Shown piece by piece: positions 44,141 through 55,026 of a DNA stretch of 64,000 nucleotides. The DNA comes from Bipolaris cookei (Eukaryota; Ascomycota; Dothideomycetes; Pleosporales; Pleosporaceae): NCBI GenBank assembly GCA_002286855.1, contig NRSV01000058.1:124001-188000 (forward strand), given 5' to 3'. Position numbers and translations under genes: made by a program. The notes under the pieces are model-generated. The model had not been told where the DNA came from, did not search any database, and saw only the letters and a program-made list of their open reading frames with translations. Within the stretch, counting starts at the first letter, position 1. The number at the start of each line of letters is the position of its first letter.

Positions 44141-46438
44141 TCAAAAACAAAGCTCATCCCTCTCCTCACTCTCCTCAACCCACGCCCTCTTCCTCGCGCC
44201 TACCAACCCCCCTAAACCCCTCCCCCCCTTCCCCTTCGACCCAGGCATCATCGGCGTCCCACCAATCCCCTTCCAACACTGCTTCAGCTGCCTAACATGC
44301 GCCCTCCGATCAATCCTCGACGTAGAGAATGATCCAGAGCCACAACTACTATTTCTCCTTTCCGCCGCTCTGGGTGTTTGAAACGCCGAGACGAAGAAGC
44401 TGGGGGATTCGGTACTGGGTTCGCGTTTGATGCGGGGAGTTGTTGGGTGGAGGAGATCGTCGTCGTCAGGAACGGGGGTGGTGGAGGATACGAGGTCTAA
44501 GGAGATGCTGCGTCTACGCGGTGGTGGTGGTGGTGGTAGTGCGGGATGTGTGTGAGTGTTTCTGGGGTTTGCTAGATGACGAGCGAGGGTTTGGGGTGTT
44601 TTGAAGGTGCGATTGCAGATTTTGCAGAGGAGAGGCGAAGCTGTGGTTGTAGTTGTAGTTGTAGGTGGTTGGTGCGTTGTGGAGTCGTTGGTGTCATCGT
44701 TGGCCGTGGGCGTATCTGGGATCGTTTCGGAGCGTCGAGTGAGAGCGGGTTCTTGTTGTGTGGTGAGTGCGGATGGTGATGTCGGTTCGGGTTTTATCTG
44801 GATTGATGTTTGGCGTGCGGGTGTGATGGTGGCGTCGTGCATGGCTAGGCTTTCGAGTAGGTCTCGTTGTAAGTCGTCTTCGTCAATCATGGTTGTCGTT
44901 TCTATAGAGGGTATTATGCTGCCTTCTGATAGGGCGTCTGGTATTTGTTCGTCGCAGAGGATTTCATGGTCTTCTGCATCTTCTACATCTGAACCGGCTA
45001 GAGACAGTAGTTCACGTTCGTCGTCGTCATAATATGCGCTCGAGGAAAATCCCTTGAAAGCTTGTGTTGGTTCGGCGGCTTCCCTGTGGCCATCTTCGTG
45101 CTCGGATGAGCTAGGGGTTGGCAGATGGTGAGACTGCATTACAGGAGCCTCTACTTGCTCATCAAGTTCATTTTCAGTGCCATGAACGTCATCACTTGAG
45201 CAAGCTACAACTGGCGATTGCAGATGCAGGTGTTGATCCTTAATCAAAGCCCATCGCCTGCTGATCGCACTCGCGGGCCAGTCTTTCCATTTCGCCTGGC
45301 TTTCCTTGATAACAACCCATGAGGAGTGATCCACCATTCTTCTTCTGCTTATATATGCATCATCTTCTGGGGTGAAATGATATTTTCTAGCAGCACGAAT
45401 GCGGCATCTTTGAACCTCAACACGAGGGCTAATACGGCGATATGTAGTGGGTGAGCTCTCCTGTAACCTTGCGTGAGAAATTGAGGGAGCGGCTTCTTCG
45501 ACTAGAGGGGTCGATTCTGCTAACAGCTCTCTTTCATGCTCACGTGGTAACGAAGTAACGACTGGTTGATCGGCTTGCTCAGCCGTCGGAGCTGCTGTAT
45601 GAGCGGGAAGAGGGCTGGATTGAGCCACTGGATCCTGTCTTGGTGCAGCAGATAGGGGTGGGAAGAACCATTTTGGATCTGTGGCGGGTGCGATCTTATC
45701 GGCTGTGGTGATCATCGGCGTAGTCGGTGGTGGAGCAGCGCTTGTGAATGGAGTAGAAAAGTTGGGCGGCAGGAGACCGGATTGAGCTATAGCCTTCTGG
45801 ATGACTTCACCGATTCCCTGTGTCAAAGTCATATAGAATGTAGCCTGCGCCTGCTGTCCGGCGGGAGTCTGTGGAAACTGAACAAGCGGTAGGAGATTCG
45901 GGGTCGGATTTGGATTCGGCGTATTGAGGGGTTGCATTGCGTTGAATTGCGGTATTGAAGTTGCTGGGGTATTTGGCTGTTGTGGAACTGACGGAATGTT
46001 ATCGCTGAGCGGGGACTGCGCGTCTGGTATTCTGGTTTGTTGTCCGTCCAGTTCAGACTCTCTATCTTTTGACTTCACCGGCTGCGTAGGTGCCAATTCA
46101 TCTTCCGAATCTTCCTCATCCTCCTCATCCTCCTCTTCACCCTGATTTCTCGACTCCTTCCTTACGGCCAAGCCGAGGGTGTCCAACAACATAGTCTCCT
46201 TCCGACCGACCTGACGCTTCAGTCTCCGCAAATGCCCTCTATTTACCACTACTCTGTTGGTTGCCATGTCGATCTCATCGCTCATTGACTCGTGCATATT
46301 TCCATATTTCTCGAATATCGATTCGAGTCGGCTCTTGAATTTCTGTTGTTGTTTCTGCTTCGCCTTGATATACTCGGCGTTCTCTTCGTCCACTTCGACA
46401 GACTGCCAGATGCGCATGCGCTTCGCCGGTGGCTTCAT
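44141..46438 (-). CDS. SCM3: Scm3/HJURP-type CENP-A chaperone with Myb and C2H2 domains
   Basis: A single exon encodes 765 residues. The N-terminal Scm3 domain (about residues 20-85) reads FKSRLESIFEKYGNMHESMS, then DEIDMATNRVVVNRGHLRRL, the core that binds the centromeric histone H3 variant and deposits it at centromeres. An acidic run follows (EEEDEEDEEDSEDE). A Myb/SANT-like segment (KYHFTPEDDAYISRRRMV ... KWKDWPASAISRRWALIK) lies in the middle, and a C2H2 zinc finger (CKICNRTFKTPQTLARHLAN) near the C-terminus. Fungal Scm3 proteins are known to gain extra DNA-binding modules. The last ~80 residues are basic. It shares a 299-bp promoter with ATG6. Confidence 0.85.
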   Translation of the reverse strand: MKPPAKRMRIWQSVEVDEENAEYIKAKQKQQQKFKSRLESIFEKYGNMHESMSDEIDMATNRVVVNRGHLRRLKRQVGRKETMLLDTLGLAVRKESRNQGEEEDEEDEEDSEDELAPTQPVKSKDRESELDGQQTRIPDAQSPLSDNIPSVPQQPNTPATSIPQFNAMQPLNTPNPNPTPNLLPLVQFPQTPAGQQAQATFYMTLTQGIGEVIQKAIAQSGLLPPNFSTPFTSAAPPPTTPMITTADKIAPATDPKWFFPPLSAAPRQDPVAQSSPLPAHTAAPTAEQADQPVVTSLPREHERELLAESTPLVEEAAPSISHARLQESSPTTYRRISPRVEVQRCRIRAARKYHFTPEDDAYISRRRMVDHSSWVVIKESQAKWKDWPASAISRRWALIKDQHLHLQSPVVACSSDDVHGTENELDEQVEAPVMQSHHLPTPSSSEHEDGHREAAEPTQAFKGFSSSAYYDDDERELLSLAGSDVEDAEDHEILCDEQIPDALSEGSIIPSIETTTMIDEDDLQRDLLESLAMHDATITPARQTSIQIKPEPTSPSALTTQQEPALTRRSETIPDTPTANDDTNDSTTHQPPTTTTTTTASPLLCKICNRTFKTPQTLARHLANPRNTHTHPALPPPPPPRRRSISLDLVSSTTPVPDDDDLLHPTTPRIKREPSTESPSFFVSAFQTPRAAERRNSSCGSGSFSTSRIDRRAHVRQLKQCWKGIGGTPMMPGSKGKGGRGLGGLVGARKRAWVEESEERDELCF

Positions 46439-46737
46439 GGTGTATGACTGCGCGCTTTGAGATATGTGGGAAGGGAGCGGCAGCCTCGATCAAGGGCGAT
46501 AGCGATGGTGGGTTGGCGAAGGGCGGGGGTTGTTTGCGACGAAGCACTAATTGGCCCGACGCGAAAGCTGACAATGGCTGAGACGCGTCGGCGCCAGTAT
46601 GTCTTAGCGGCGGCCGGGGGAGCCCCACCCACCTGCAGGTGATCTCCAACCACGAACCGCCGCATCGTCATCCACCTTCCACAGCACCTTAATAGCTCAC
46701 CTTCATAACAGCATGAAGGTTCACCTCTCATGACATT
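46439..46737. promoter_or_regulatory. Bidirectional promoter SCM3 / ATG6
   Basis: Only 299 bp separate the two start codons of these divergent genes, so the two promoters overlap or share elements. No clear TATA box. Confidence 0.6.
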
Positions 46738-48413
46738 ATGCCGAACGACACAAAACCAGCCGGCTTGGCCTGTCAGAAGTGCCGGACACCCATAGACATC
46801 GATGCTTCTATCGACCAGCTCAACCCGGCTGCCTTCAAGCTGTTGACAGGTACAACCACTCCTGGGCACTTTCTAGATCCTATTCTCATATTGATTGCGG
46901 TATAGACTCCGTGGTTTCAGGTCAGCTCCAGGCTCCAAAGATCTCGCCAAACCGCCAGTCGCGTCCTCCAAACCCTCCAGAACATCTCAAGACCTACCAA
47001 GATGCGATCAAAGATGCAAAGACACCTACATACAGAGGCAACATCCAAGGCGCACCACAATCACGAAGCTCAAATGGCCCTCAGAATCCCGCCATGTCAT
47101 TTGTCGACATACACATGTCCGAATCGATGATCAACCCACCTTCTACAGAACCAATCCAAAGCGCCAACGGCAAAACGCAAGCAGAGGATGCAAAGGCTGA
47201 TAATAACGATACAACAAAGCGGAAAGGCGCGAAGAATGGTCTGGGCACTGCAGGAAGTGCGAGTCTAGCAGACGGACTCGAGACGACGAACCGCATGTTC
47301 GAGATCCTATCTGCGCGCTCCGATATCGACCACCCGATATGCATAGAGTGCACTGAGATTCTTATAGATGGGCTACAAAAACGACTTGGCGTAGCAACTC
47401 GAGAGCGCGATGCATACGTGGACTTCCTGCGCCGCGCCAACACCGACGTGCCCAGCGCTGAAGAAGTCAAAGCCGCCGAAGCAGCGCTCAAAGCAGCCAA
47501 GAAGGCCGAAAGCACCGCCATTACTCAGCTTGAGAACCTCGAGGCTGAAAAGGCAGAGCTAGACAATCAGATTGCTGCCCTGGAAGCAGAAGCGCGGATA
47601 CTGGATCAAGAAGAGAACGAGTTCTGGAAGAGCAGAAACGCTTTCAACACGACCTTGACCGAGTTTCAAAATGAGCGCGACGCTTTAGCCACAAGGTATG
47701 CTCACGATGCACAGGTGCTGAACCAGCTCCAGAGAAGAAGCGTCTATAATGATTCTTTCAACATTACGCACGACAACCACTTTGCTACCATCAACGGTCT
47801 GCGCCTCGGACGCCTACCGAACCCATATGTCGACTGGCCTGAAATCAATGCCGCATGGGGTCAGACCTGTCTGTTACTCGCTACTCTAGCAGAGCGTCTA
47901 GGCTACAAGTTTGACGGCTACGAACTCTGTCCCATGGGCTCCACATCAACAATTACGCGCATAGAAGCCAAAGGAGGAGCCTCGATCGCCGAGTCAACAA
48001 CAAGACATCAACATGCCTCTACAGCGACTACAGCTTCATCGCCACAGATATCAAAACAGCGCCTGGAACTGTACTCGTCGGGAGATTTCCCCATCAACTT
48101 TGGTTTCCTGCACCGCAAGTTCGACGCAGCCATGGTAGCTTTCCTTGAATGTCTCAAACAGTTGGGCGAATTCGTTGAAAACCAAGCTCCCCCGAATGCT
48201 GGCGGCGTGGGAGCTCCCGCCGGTGGTGGTGGTGGCGGCGGCGTCAAGATGCCGTACGAGATACGCAAAGATCGGATCCATGATCAGAGTATCAAGCTGG
48301 CGCTCAACAAGGATGAAGGATGGACAAAGGCGTGCAAGTACACTCTGACGTGCTGCAAATATCTGCTCGCGCACGCAAACAATGTTGAGAGTAACGCCAT
48401 GCGGAGAAGGTAG
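46738..48413 (+). CDS. ATG6: Beclin-1 homologue Atg6/Vps30
   Basis: Exons 46738-46849 and 46906-48413 (56-bp intron) give 539 residues. The true start is MPNDTKPAGLACQKCRTPID in the first exon; without it the CxxC motif would be lost. A disordered linker follows, then a conserved Cys pair (HPICIECTEILIDGLQKRL), a coiled coil (about residues 200-300) and the evolutionarily conserved C-terminal domain (LGRLPNPYVDWPEINAAWGQ; FGFLHRKFDAAMVAFLECLK). The protein is a subunit of the two class III PI3-kinase complexes with Vps34 and Vps15, and acts in autophagosome formation and vacuolar protein sorting. A Gly-rich loop (GVGAPAGGGGGGGVKM) interrupts the C-terminal domain. Confidence 0.95.
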
Positions 48414-50826
48414 GCTAGGCTAGGCACATCATGGCTAGATTGAGAGAAGAGGAAGAAGAACAAGAAGAAGGGGCTGGTCGTACAAGCATGCTTGTTTTTT
48501 TTAAGATGGATAAGATACCCAAATATTGATTGATTCTTACGACTTTTGCTCATTGACGTATTGCTTTTCTGAGAAATGATGCCCGTATGTCGTTTCACTG
48601 GTACAGTCGGAAATAAGGATAGTAAAAGCTATGGCGTGTGGGATTGCGCAGTCACCAATGGTTTTGCCGGATGCCATCTCGTGTTGCACCGTTACCTCAC
48701 ACAGTGTTACTAGTGGATGGAATTCCCGTCATGCCTAGAGCCATGCAGCACCATGGTACTGTGGTGCTAGGCTTTCCATCTTACCATTAGCACGAGACAA
48801 TTACCTAAAAGTAAGCTTCCATCACAAAGGAAAACCCTTTGTATGGTGGGGCAGGATTCGCATTGCACCATCCCGAGGATATGTGTCGTCAGCCCTGTTA
48901 CGTGATGGGTGGTGCCAAATCATTACAGAAGGTTGCCTTGGGTGGTTCAAATACTCGAGACCACCAGAACACTTAACAGGCTAAAATTAATACAGTCTTG
49001 TAGTAGTGAAAGACAAGGGTCATCACTTCAAGGGCGACTGCAGACTGCATTGATTACGCGGACCCGAAGTTGGGTTAGATTGACACACCGGACCATTGTG
49101 TGATGCAGCTGGTCTCCCGCACCGACCAACAAGCCAACAAGCACGGATACGGCATCCAGCACATGAGGCGGGATCCACCCGCTGAAACGAGCACGTCGTC
49201 AGCTTCGCCAGTGTCGACACCGGAGACAAAAGCAGAAAGGCACGATCCTCTCGGTGGTGTTGCGGCTCTGGGCTCAGAAGACGGGGTCAGCTGAGTTGTA
49301 CAGCCCCGGTGACTTTCAGGGTATAGTACTGTGCGCTAAACAGATGAAAAGAACAAGCCCGTGCTAAGAAAAAAAGGTAAGAATCCGAGACGTGATTGGA
49401 AGCGGAATGTTCCTGCCGTGGCTAGGTCGCGGGTCTGGTGGCCCCAAGTAGGACAGTCGCAGACCCGGTACTGCTCTGGAGCCGAGATGTTTTGCGGGGT
49501 AGCGTCAATCTTTAGCACATAGAAACCAGGAGAATGAATTGACCGTGCTGGGAATGATGGTTGATGTTGTCAAGAGGCACAGGCAAATGCAGTAACCGGT
49601 CGGGTGTGCGCGTTGGCGTAATTGCCCTCGACCCTGACGTGCTCAGGATTGCATCGACGCGTCTATGTAGTCAGTGCAGTGAGTGCCAGGGCGGCGTACA
49701 CTTGTGATTGCTTTGGAGTATGGGTGCGAATGTAGTCGGTTCAAGTGGCGGGCTAAAGTAGTTCCCGTAAGGGGTATAATTCGTGACTGTGGAGAAGGTG
49801 CATGGCGGGGAAGTTTTGAAGACGTAAGAAATTACCAAATCAGCCCAGGTCGAGCACGATGGCGACGAGGCTAGACTTCAACTCATGCAAGCGAGGGACG
49901 TATACGTGTCAATGGAGGAGAGTGTCCATGCATCGTGAAGATTCTGCAGACAGGAGGTTTAAGGGGGCCCACGAGGCGTGGCATCGTCAGGAGACGAGGA
50001 AAGGCGCGAGGCTAGGAAAATGTGGACATCTGTGCATTTATTGAACAGGTGAGTTTTGACATGGGGGTGGAAATACGGTGTGAATACAGTGCAAAGCAAT
50101 CATGACGATTGTGGTTTTGGCGGAGCGAGGCGTGAGGGCAAGGCGGACAAGGACGCCGCAGGCTTGGAGGTGGTGAGAGGGAGGATGAGTCGTGACGAAT
50201 CTGACCACCAATGACGGACGGCATGCATCGGCAACAGATGGCCGGCATAGTGAGCAATGCAGGTCGCAAGTCGCAGGCTGGAGGCAGGCACGAGGGGGCT
50301 CGTCCGAGGATTTTGATGTGTCATGCGTGGTCAGGTGGCCTGCGGATTGAATTTCCTGGGGGTAATCGAAACGCAAAGGCCTGGCGCACGTGAAGCCAAA
50401 TTTGAGCGTTGAATCGCCGCTCCAGCGCATCCGACGTGCCAAGCCGCTGTGACGTAAAGAGAACCGAGCCTCCAAACTGCTCTGCGCCTCCTCTCATTGG
50501 CGCGCCTGCGCCTGTGCTGTGGAACCATTCACTCCTGCTGGCTCGTAGCCGTCTCGGCCCACCGTCCGACTTGTTTGGCGCGGCTGCGCAAAGCTGGGGA
50601 TGTCTTTCCCTTTGACTAACTCCGTACCACGGTGCCTGGTGTTGACTGTGAATAAATCTCTGCTCGCCGGGCACTGGTGGCGACTATAAGACTCACGGGC
50701 TGCCTCCTCTCTTGCCTTATATCAAACCAACCTACGCCTCTCCAACTGCTCACCACCAACCACGCACTTACACTACACACACTGTGCCACATCGACATCG
50801 ACCTACCATACTCTGCTGCACATTCA
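48414..50826. other. 2.4-kb intergenic region
   Basis: No gene, tRNA or repeat that I can support. Overlapping short frames near 50000-50700 on both strands have no recognisable content. The 3' end must hold the promoter of the F-box gene. Confidence 0.45.
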
Positions 50827-52324
50827 ATGAACATCAACGACTTCCCACACGAAATCCTTTCCCAGATCCTCCACGAGGTTACCATAGCCAATGTCCGCGA
50901 AGGTCCAACCTATACGTTTGGACTCCAGCAAGCGCCATTGCCACTAGAGAGGGCCAAGCTCCAGCGCTATGTGAGGGGCCCCGTTCCCCCAGAGCTTCTC
51001 AAGTGGGATGCAAGTGCCACACTCCGTTCCGTCTGTTGGAGGTGGCACGAGTGGGCTTTGGAGCACTCGATCAAGGACGTCTACATTCGCCGCTGGAAGG
51101 GTGGAGAGGTAAGCAACATCCCAAGCTTTCACTTAGTCTTACCATGCTAATGGTATTCAGCGATGGGCTGAGCTCTCCAATAGGCGAGAAAGCTACCCGC
51201 TCTATGAACTCATTGACCGTCCAACTGGTACGGCTGTGTACCGTGACCCATTCGCCTCCCTCAAGCGGACAGTCAAGATTTGCAACGACTACCCCCAAGT
51301 CGCTTCCAAGATCAAGCGCATGTGGGTCCATGGCTTCTACACTGCCGAGACCGACCGCCTTATTTTCGAGTGCTTGAGGAACTGTGTTAACCTCACCTCC
51401 CTTTCCATTCCGTGGACTACTATTAGGCACGTGGATGCCAAGGCCTGGCGAGCCATGTTGACGGGTAGCGGCAAGTCACTCCAGTCTCTAGAGCTGCAGT
51501 GTGTCGATCCCACATCGCAGCAAGCAGCCGACAAGGACAACCTCGTCGATCTAGAGCCCCTACAGTCGGTCAACTTTGGCCAACTGCGCCGCTTGAAGAT
51601 TTTCGGCGACACATCGTTCATGCCCATCACCGACAATGACCTGTTCGCCATTGCTCGCACTGCCACTCAGCTCGAGGAGTTCCACCTGACCTGCAACTCG
51701 TCCATCACCATTGATGGTGTTATGGCAATTGTTAAGGCTTCTCGCCAGACACTCCGCGTTCTGGAGCACAGCCCGCGGTCCCAGGATGGCTTCTGGCACC
51801 CGCATCCTGGTTCCCCAAGTGACAGTGAGCATCTCTGCGATACCTTCCGCAACTGCCCAAAGCTCGAGACCCTATCCATCTCTCTCCCATCTGTGTGCTC
51901 CCACCTCTTCTCCAATGAGGACGCCAAGTTTGCTGGTGACTTGCAAGTTCGTGCCCTGCATTTGTGCGAGCATGAGCACGGTCGCTCCACGCACGAGGCT
52001 ACCGACGCCCTGCAGAGGCTACTTGAGCAAGCGCGTCGCTTCATCCGGCTCCGCGCTGAGAGCGCCATTCCTCGCGAGCTCTACATTGAACTCTTCTTCG
52101 CGGACTGCATCTTCGAGCCAGGCTTCCAGGCCGTGCACGGCGACTTTTCCTTGGCCCAGATTTCATCCGAGGGATACTGGCCACAGAATGTCGAGTTCAG
52201 CGGAAAGGGGCCCTACGGAAGCACCGGCCTGTATGGAAAAGAGGAAGAGGCGCAGTTCCAGCGCATTCACGAGGCCGAGTTCCTGGCTGGTGTCCACAGG
52301 AGGCTTCATTCCATTCAGACTTGA
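50827..52324 (+). CDS. F-box / leucine-rich-repeat-like protein
   Basis: Exons 50827-51108 and 51161-52324 (52-bp intron with a TGCTAAT branch point) give 481 residues. An F-box-like start (INDFPHEILSQILHEV) is followed by a conserved CWRWHEWALEHSIKDVYIR, then irregular LRR-like strands (VNLTSLSIPWTTI, KSLQSLELQCVD, GQLRRLKIFGDTSF, TQLEEFHLTCNSSI, PKLETLSISLPSV). Such proteins usually serve as substrate adaptors for SCF ubiquitin ligases. Substrate unknown. The start at 50827 puts the F-box at residue 4, which is usual in this fungal group. Confidence 0.82.
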
Positions 52325-53630
52325 ATATGGATCATTCGACCAAAAAGCGATCGTCTTCCCTTCTTCTGTATACCATTACTACAACTTGTTTTACGACATA
52401 ACGATCATATGCATGAGCGGCAGGCCTGGAGCCAAGAGATACCAGGCTGAAGCAGCCATATTCGATTCATGCATTGTAAGAGGTTTGAAAAAGTTTACTA
52501 CAAAGGCATGGGTTATGTCTTCAAAAAAAGCGTTTTTCAGGGAATTTGCATTTGAGCGTCGGTACTCTGTTTTACTTGTTAGCGTTGTAGCGTTCATAAC
52601 CGAATACCATTGTACTGTAATGAACAAGTTTCTACGTATGCACTTTTGGTTTCAACGCCCTTTGTATATGTGCATTTTGCGTCGCATCTGCGGGAAAGTT
52701 TCCACAACTATAAAAAATAATGACGATGTGCTGTTGGAAAATTTTAAAAAGGCTTGACAGCCTTATCAGAATCTTCACCGCACGCCTTCCCCTCCCGCCT
52801 TGACGATCGTCAGCCCCCGCAATTGCGGCCTTCCAAGCTGCTTGTCTCAAGACGGAAAAGCCCAAGGTACGGGGTGCCCCTCCTTGCTTACACAGCCAAC
52901 AGTAAGCTCTCCTCTAGTCCTCGAGCAGTCGCCATTTGCTCTATCTGAAGCTTGGCTGTGCGCCCATACTTAGCACAGCCACTGTTATACACCTGTGTGT
53001 ATACAACACCGCAGCACCAACAGCGATAACATAAGGGCAATTGCTGATGACCACCTTTCGGAATATATCCGCTGTGTCTCGGACCGTTTCCTGCTGGAGA
53101 TCCGGTAGCAGCGGTGCACCGTTTTTTTTTGGGGGGGGGGGGGGCGGTTGGCGCATGGAGACCTGCTCGATATTGACAGACTTTCAAATCCTTACCAAGC
53201 AGTCATGTAATCGAGAATTCAGGCAGAAGAAAAATGGGTCCATGACGCTACTGCACTGGGGATAAAAGTGGGTCGCGCTATACCTGTCCAGGATAGGTCT
53301 GGAGGGGCGTCGCTGCGCGTTTGCAATGCTCTGTGGAATCGGCTGGTCTGATAACGGCAAAGTTTGGCTCTGTGGACGGGGGTACAGATGCTACGATTGG
53401 ACCAGCGTGGGTACATCTAGCTTGCATCATGTCATGTAGGGAGAGATGGGGATCGGATATGAGAGTTAGCGGATATGCTGCCATGTTTTGCGTGTTGGCG
53501 CATGCTGTCTGGGCTAACAGCTATAAGATGCAAGGCCTGCCCCTCTCCTCGAGGTTCATCTGCAACTCTATCCCAATTCCTCAGTTCTAGCACTTCTCTC
53601 TATACTGTTTGATATCTCGAGCTATTCAAG
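52325..53630. other. Intergenic region with T9G14 homopolymer
   Basis: 3' flank of the F-box gene and promoter of the flavodoxin-like gene. A T9 run (53122-53130) is followed by a G14 run (53131-53144). No gene supported. Confidence 0.5.
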
Positions 53631-54496
53631 ATGGCACCCAAGATTGCGATTGTCTACTACTCCATGTACGGCCACATCAAGAAGCTGGTATGTTGACAGT
53701 CTCCCGGCATGCAAGCTGCCGTGGAGCATCCTGGTGGTATCGAGGAAAGAGAACAACACCGCTAACTGCAATTCCAGGCCGATGCTGAGCTGAAGGGTAT
53801 CCAGGAGGCTGGTGGTGACGCCAAGCTCTTCCAGTATGTATCTTCCAACATTCCACAACATTCCACATCCGAGCAACCCCTCAATTACAGCCCTACCACG
53901 CTCTACTTCTACAATATGGTCTAACAATAACACAGGGTTGCTGAGACCCTTCCCCAGGAAGTCCTCGAGAAGATGTACGCTGGCCCCAAGGCTGCCGATG
54001 TCCCTGTCCTTGACGACCCTTCTGTCCTCGAGGAGTTTGATGGCATCCTCTTCGGTATCCCTACCCGTTACGGAAACTTTCCCGCCCAGTTCAAGGCTTT
54101 CTGGGATAGGACTGGCAAGCAATGGCAGCAGGGAAGCTTCTGGGGCAAGTACGCTGGTCTCTTCGTCTCCACCGGTACCCAGGGTGGTGGCCAGGAGAGC
54201 ACCTGCTTGGCTGCCATGAGTACCCTTACCCACCACGGCTTCATCTACGTGCCATTGGGCTACAAGACCACATTCGGTAAGTTCGATAGATATGTTCTTA
54301 CTTGATGGCTCGAAAAAAAGCTAACATTTTCCCAGCCGACCTTGCCAACTTGAGCGAGGTTCACGGTGGCTCCGCCTGGGGCGCAGGTACCTTTGCCGGC
54401 GGTGATGGTTCCCGCCAGCCCTCTGAGCTCGAACTCAGGGTTGCTGCTGCCCAAGGCAAGGCCTTCTATGAGGCCGTTGCCAAGGCTCATCAGTGA
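53631..54496 (+). CDS. Flavodoxin-like NAD(P)H:quinone oxidoreductase (WrbA/Pst2 family, Alt a 7 homologue)
   Basis: Exons 53631-53687, 53778-53833, 53936-54276 and 54336-54496 encode 204 residues, the same length as the Alternaria allergen Alt a 7. Introns are 90, 102 and 59 bp with matching phases. The fold starts with the FMN phosphate-binding loop (YYSMYGHIKKL). It continues with the family motifs FGIPTRYGNFPAQFKAFWD, FVSTGTQGGGQE and GSAWGAGTFAGGDGSRQPSE. These FMN enzymes reduce quinones by two electrons, which avoids semiquinone radicals, and several yeast members sit at plasma-membrane eisosomes. The stop codon is UGA followed by CUA-G, a known readthrough context, and the frame stays open for 64 more codons. 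Confidence 0.94.
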
Positions 54497-54691
54497 CTAG
54501 ATGATGGTACTGCGGGCGAAAAGAAGGCGGTAGAAACTACGACCACTACGACTAATGGCACTACACCTGCTCCAGCGGGCAAGGCTTCCAGCACCCCTGC
54601 TGCTGCTACACCTTCATCACAACCTCAGCAAAAGACCGAAAAGGACAAGGAGGGTCCTTGCGGACTGCCCTCAAAGTGCGATATCATGTAG
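54494..54691 (+). other. Putative stop-codon readthrough extension ending in a CaaX box
   Basis: TGA at 54494-54496 is followed by CTA G. After it, 64 in-frame codons run to TAG at 54689-54691. They encode a Thr/Pro/Ala/Ser-rich linker, a basic stretch (QQKTEKDKEG) and the terminus PCGLPSKCDIM. CDIM fits a farnesylation CaaX box, and the upstream Cys could be palmitoylated. The predicted long form is 269 residues. An intron that removes the stop would have to be only a few bases or lack a proper donor, so readthrough is the simplest explanation. Confidence 0.65.
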
Positions 54692-55026
54692 ATCTTCTGT
54701 CAACCTTACTTTCCTAATTTATATAAATGAAATGAATGATACATTTACAATACGGAATAATTCCCGAGTATGACAGACGGTCTTATGTATACATTGGTAA
54801 AACGTCCCCGATCAACTTCCGAATTCTATCCGTACGTAATTGGGTATACACGAAGTAGCAAAATCAAAAAGCTGCCAAAAGATCAAGAAAACAAGCAAAA
54901 AAATAGCATATTGTATGATATGCATCCCTTGCTCCAAGTGAAAAAAAGCCATGTCTAAATCTCAGCAACCAAAGCCCTTCCTATTGAAGAAAAAAGTGGG
55001 GCAAGAAAAGAGAAAAACAACTCAAG
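54692..55026. other. Intergenic between convergent genes
   Basis: A-rich 3' flanks of the flavodoxin-like gene and the pyrophosphatase gene. No gene seen. Confidence 0.5.

Noticed and set aside
51711..52757. A 348-codon open frame on the plus strand
   Set aside because: It lies in another frame over the F-box/LRR gene, has low-complexity content and fits no family. The F-box frame has a conserved domain and a proper intron.
54480..54510. A tiny intron that removes the TGA of the quinone reductase gene
   Set aside because: The GT...AG around the stop (GTGACTAG) is only 8 bases, and no other donor of normal intron length keeps the frame.
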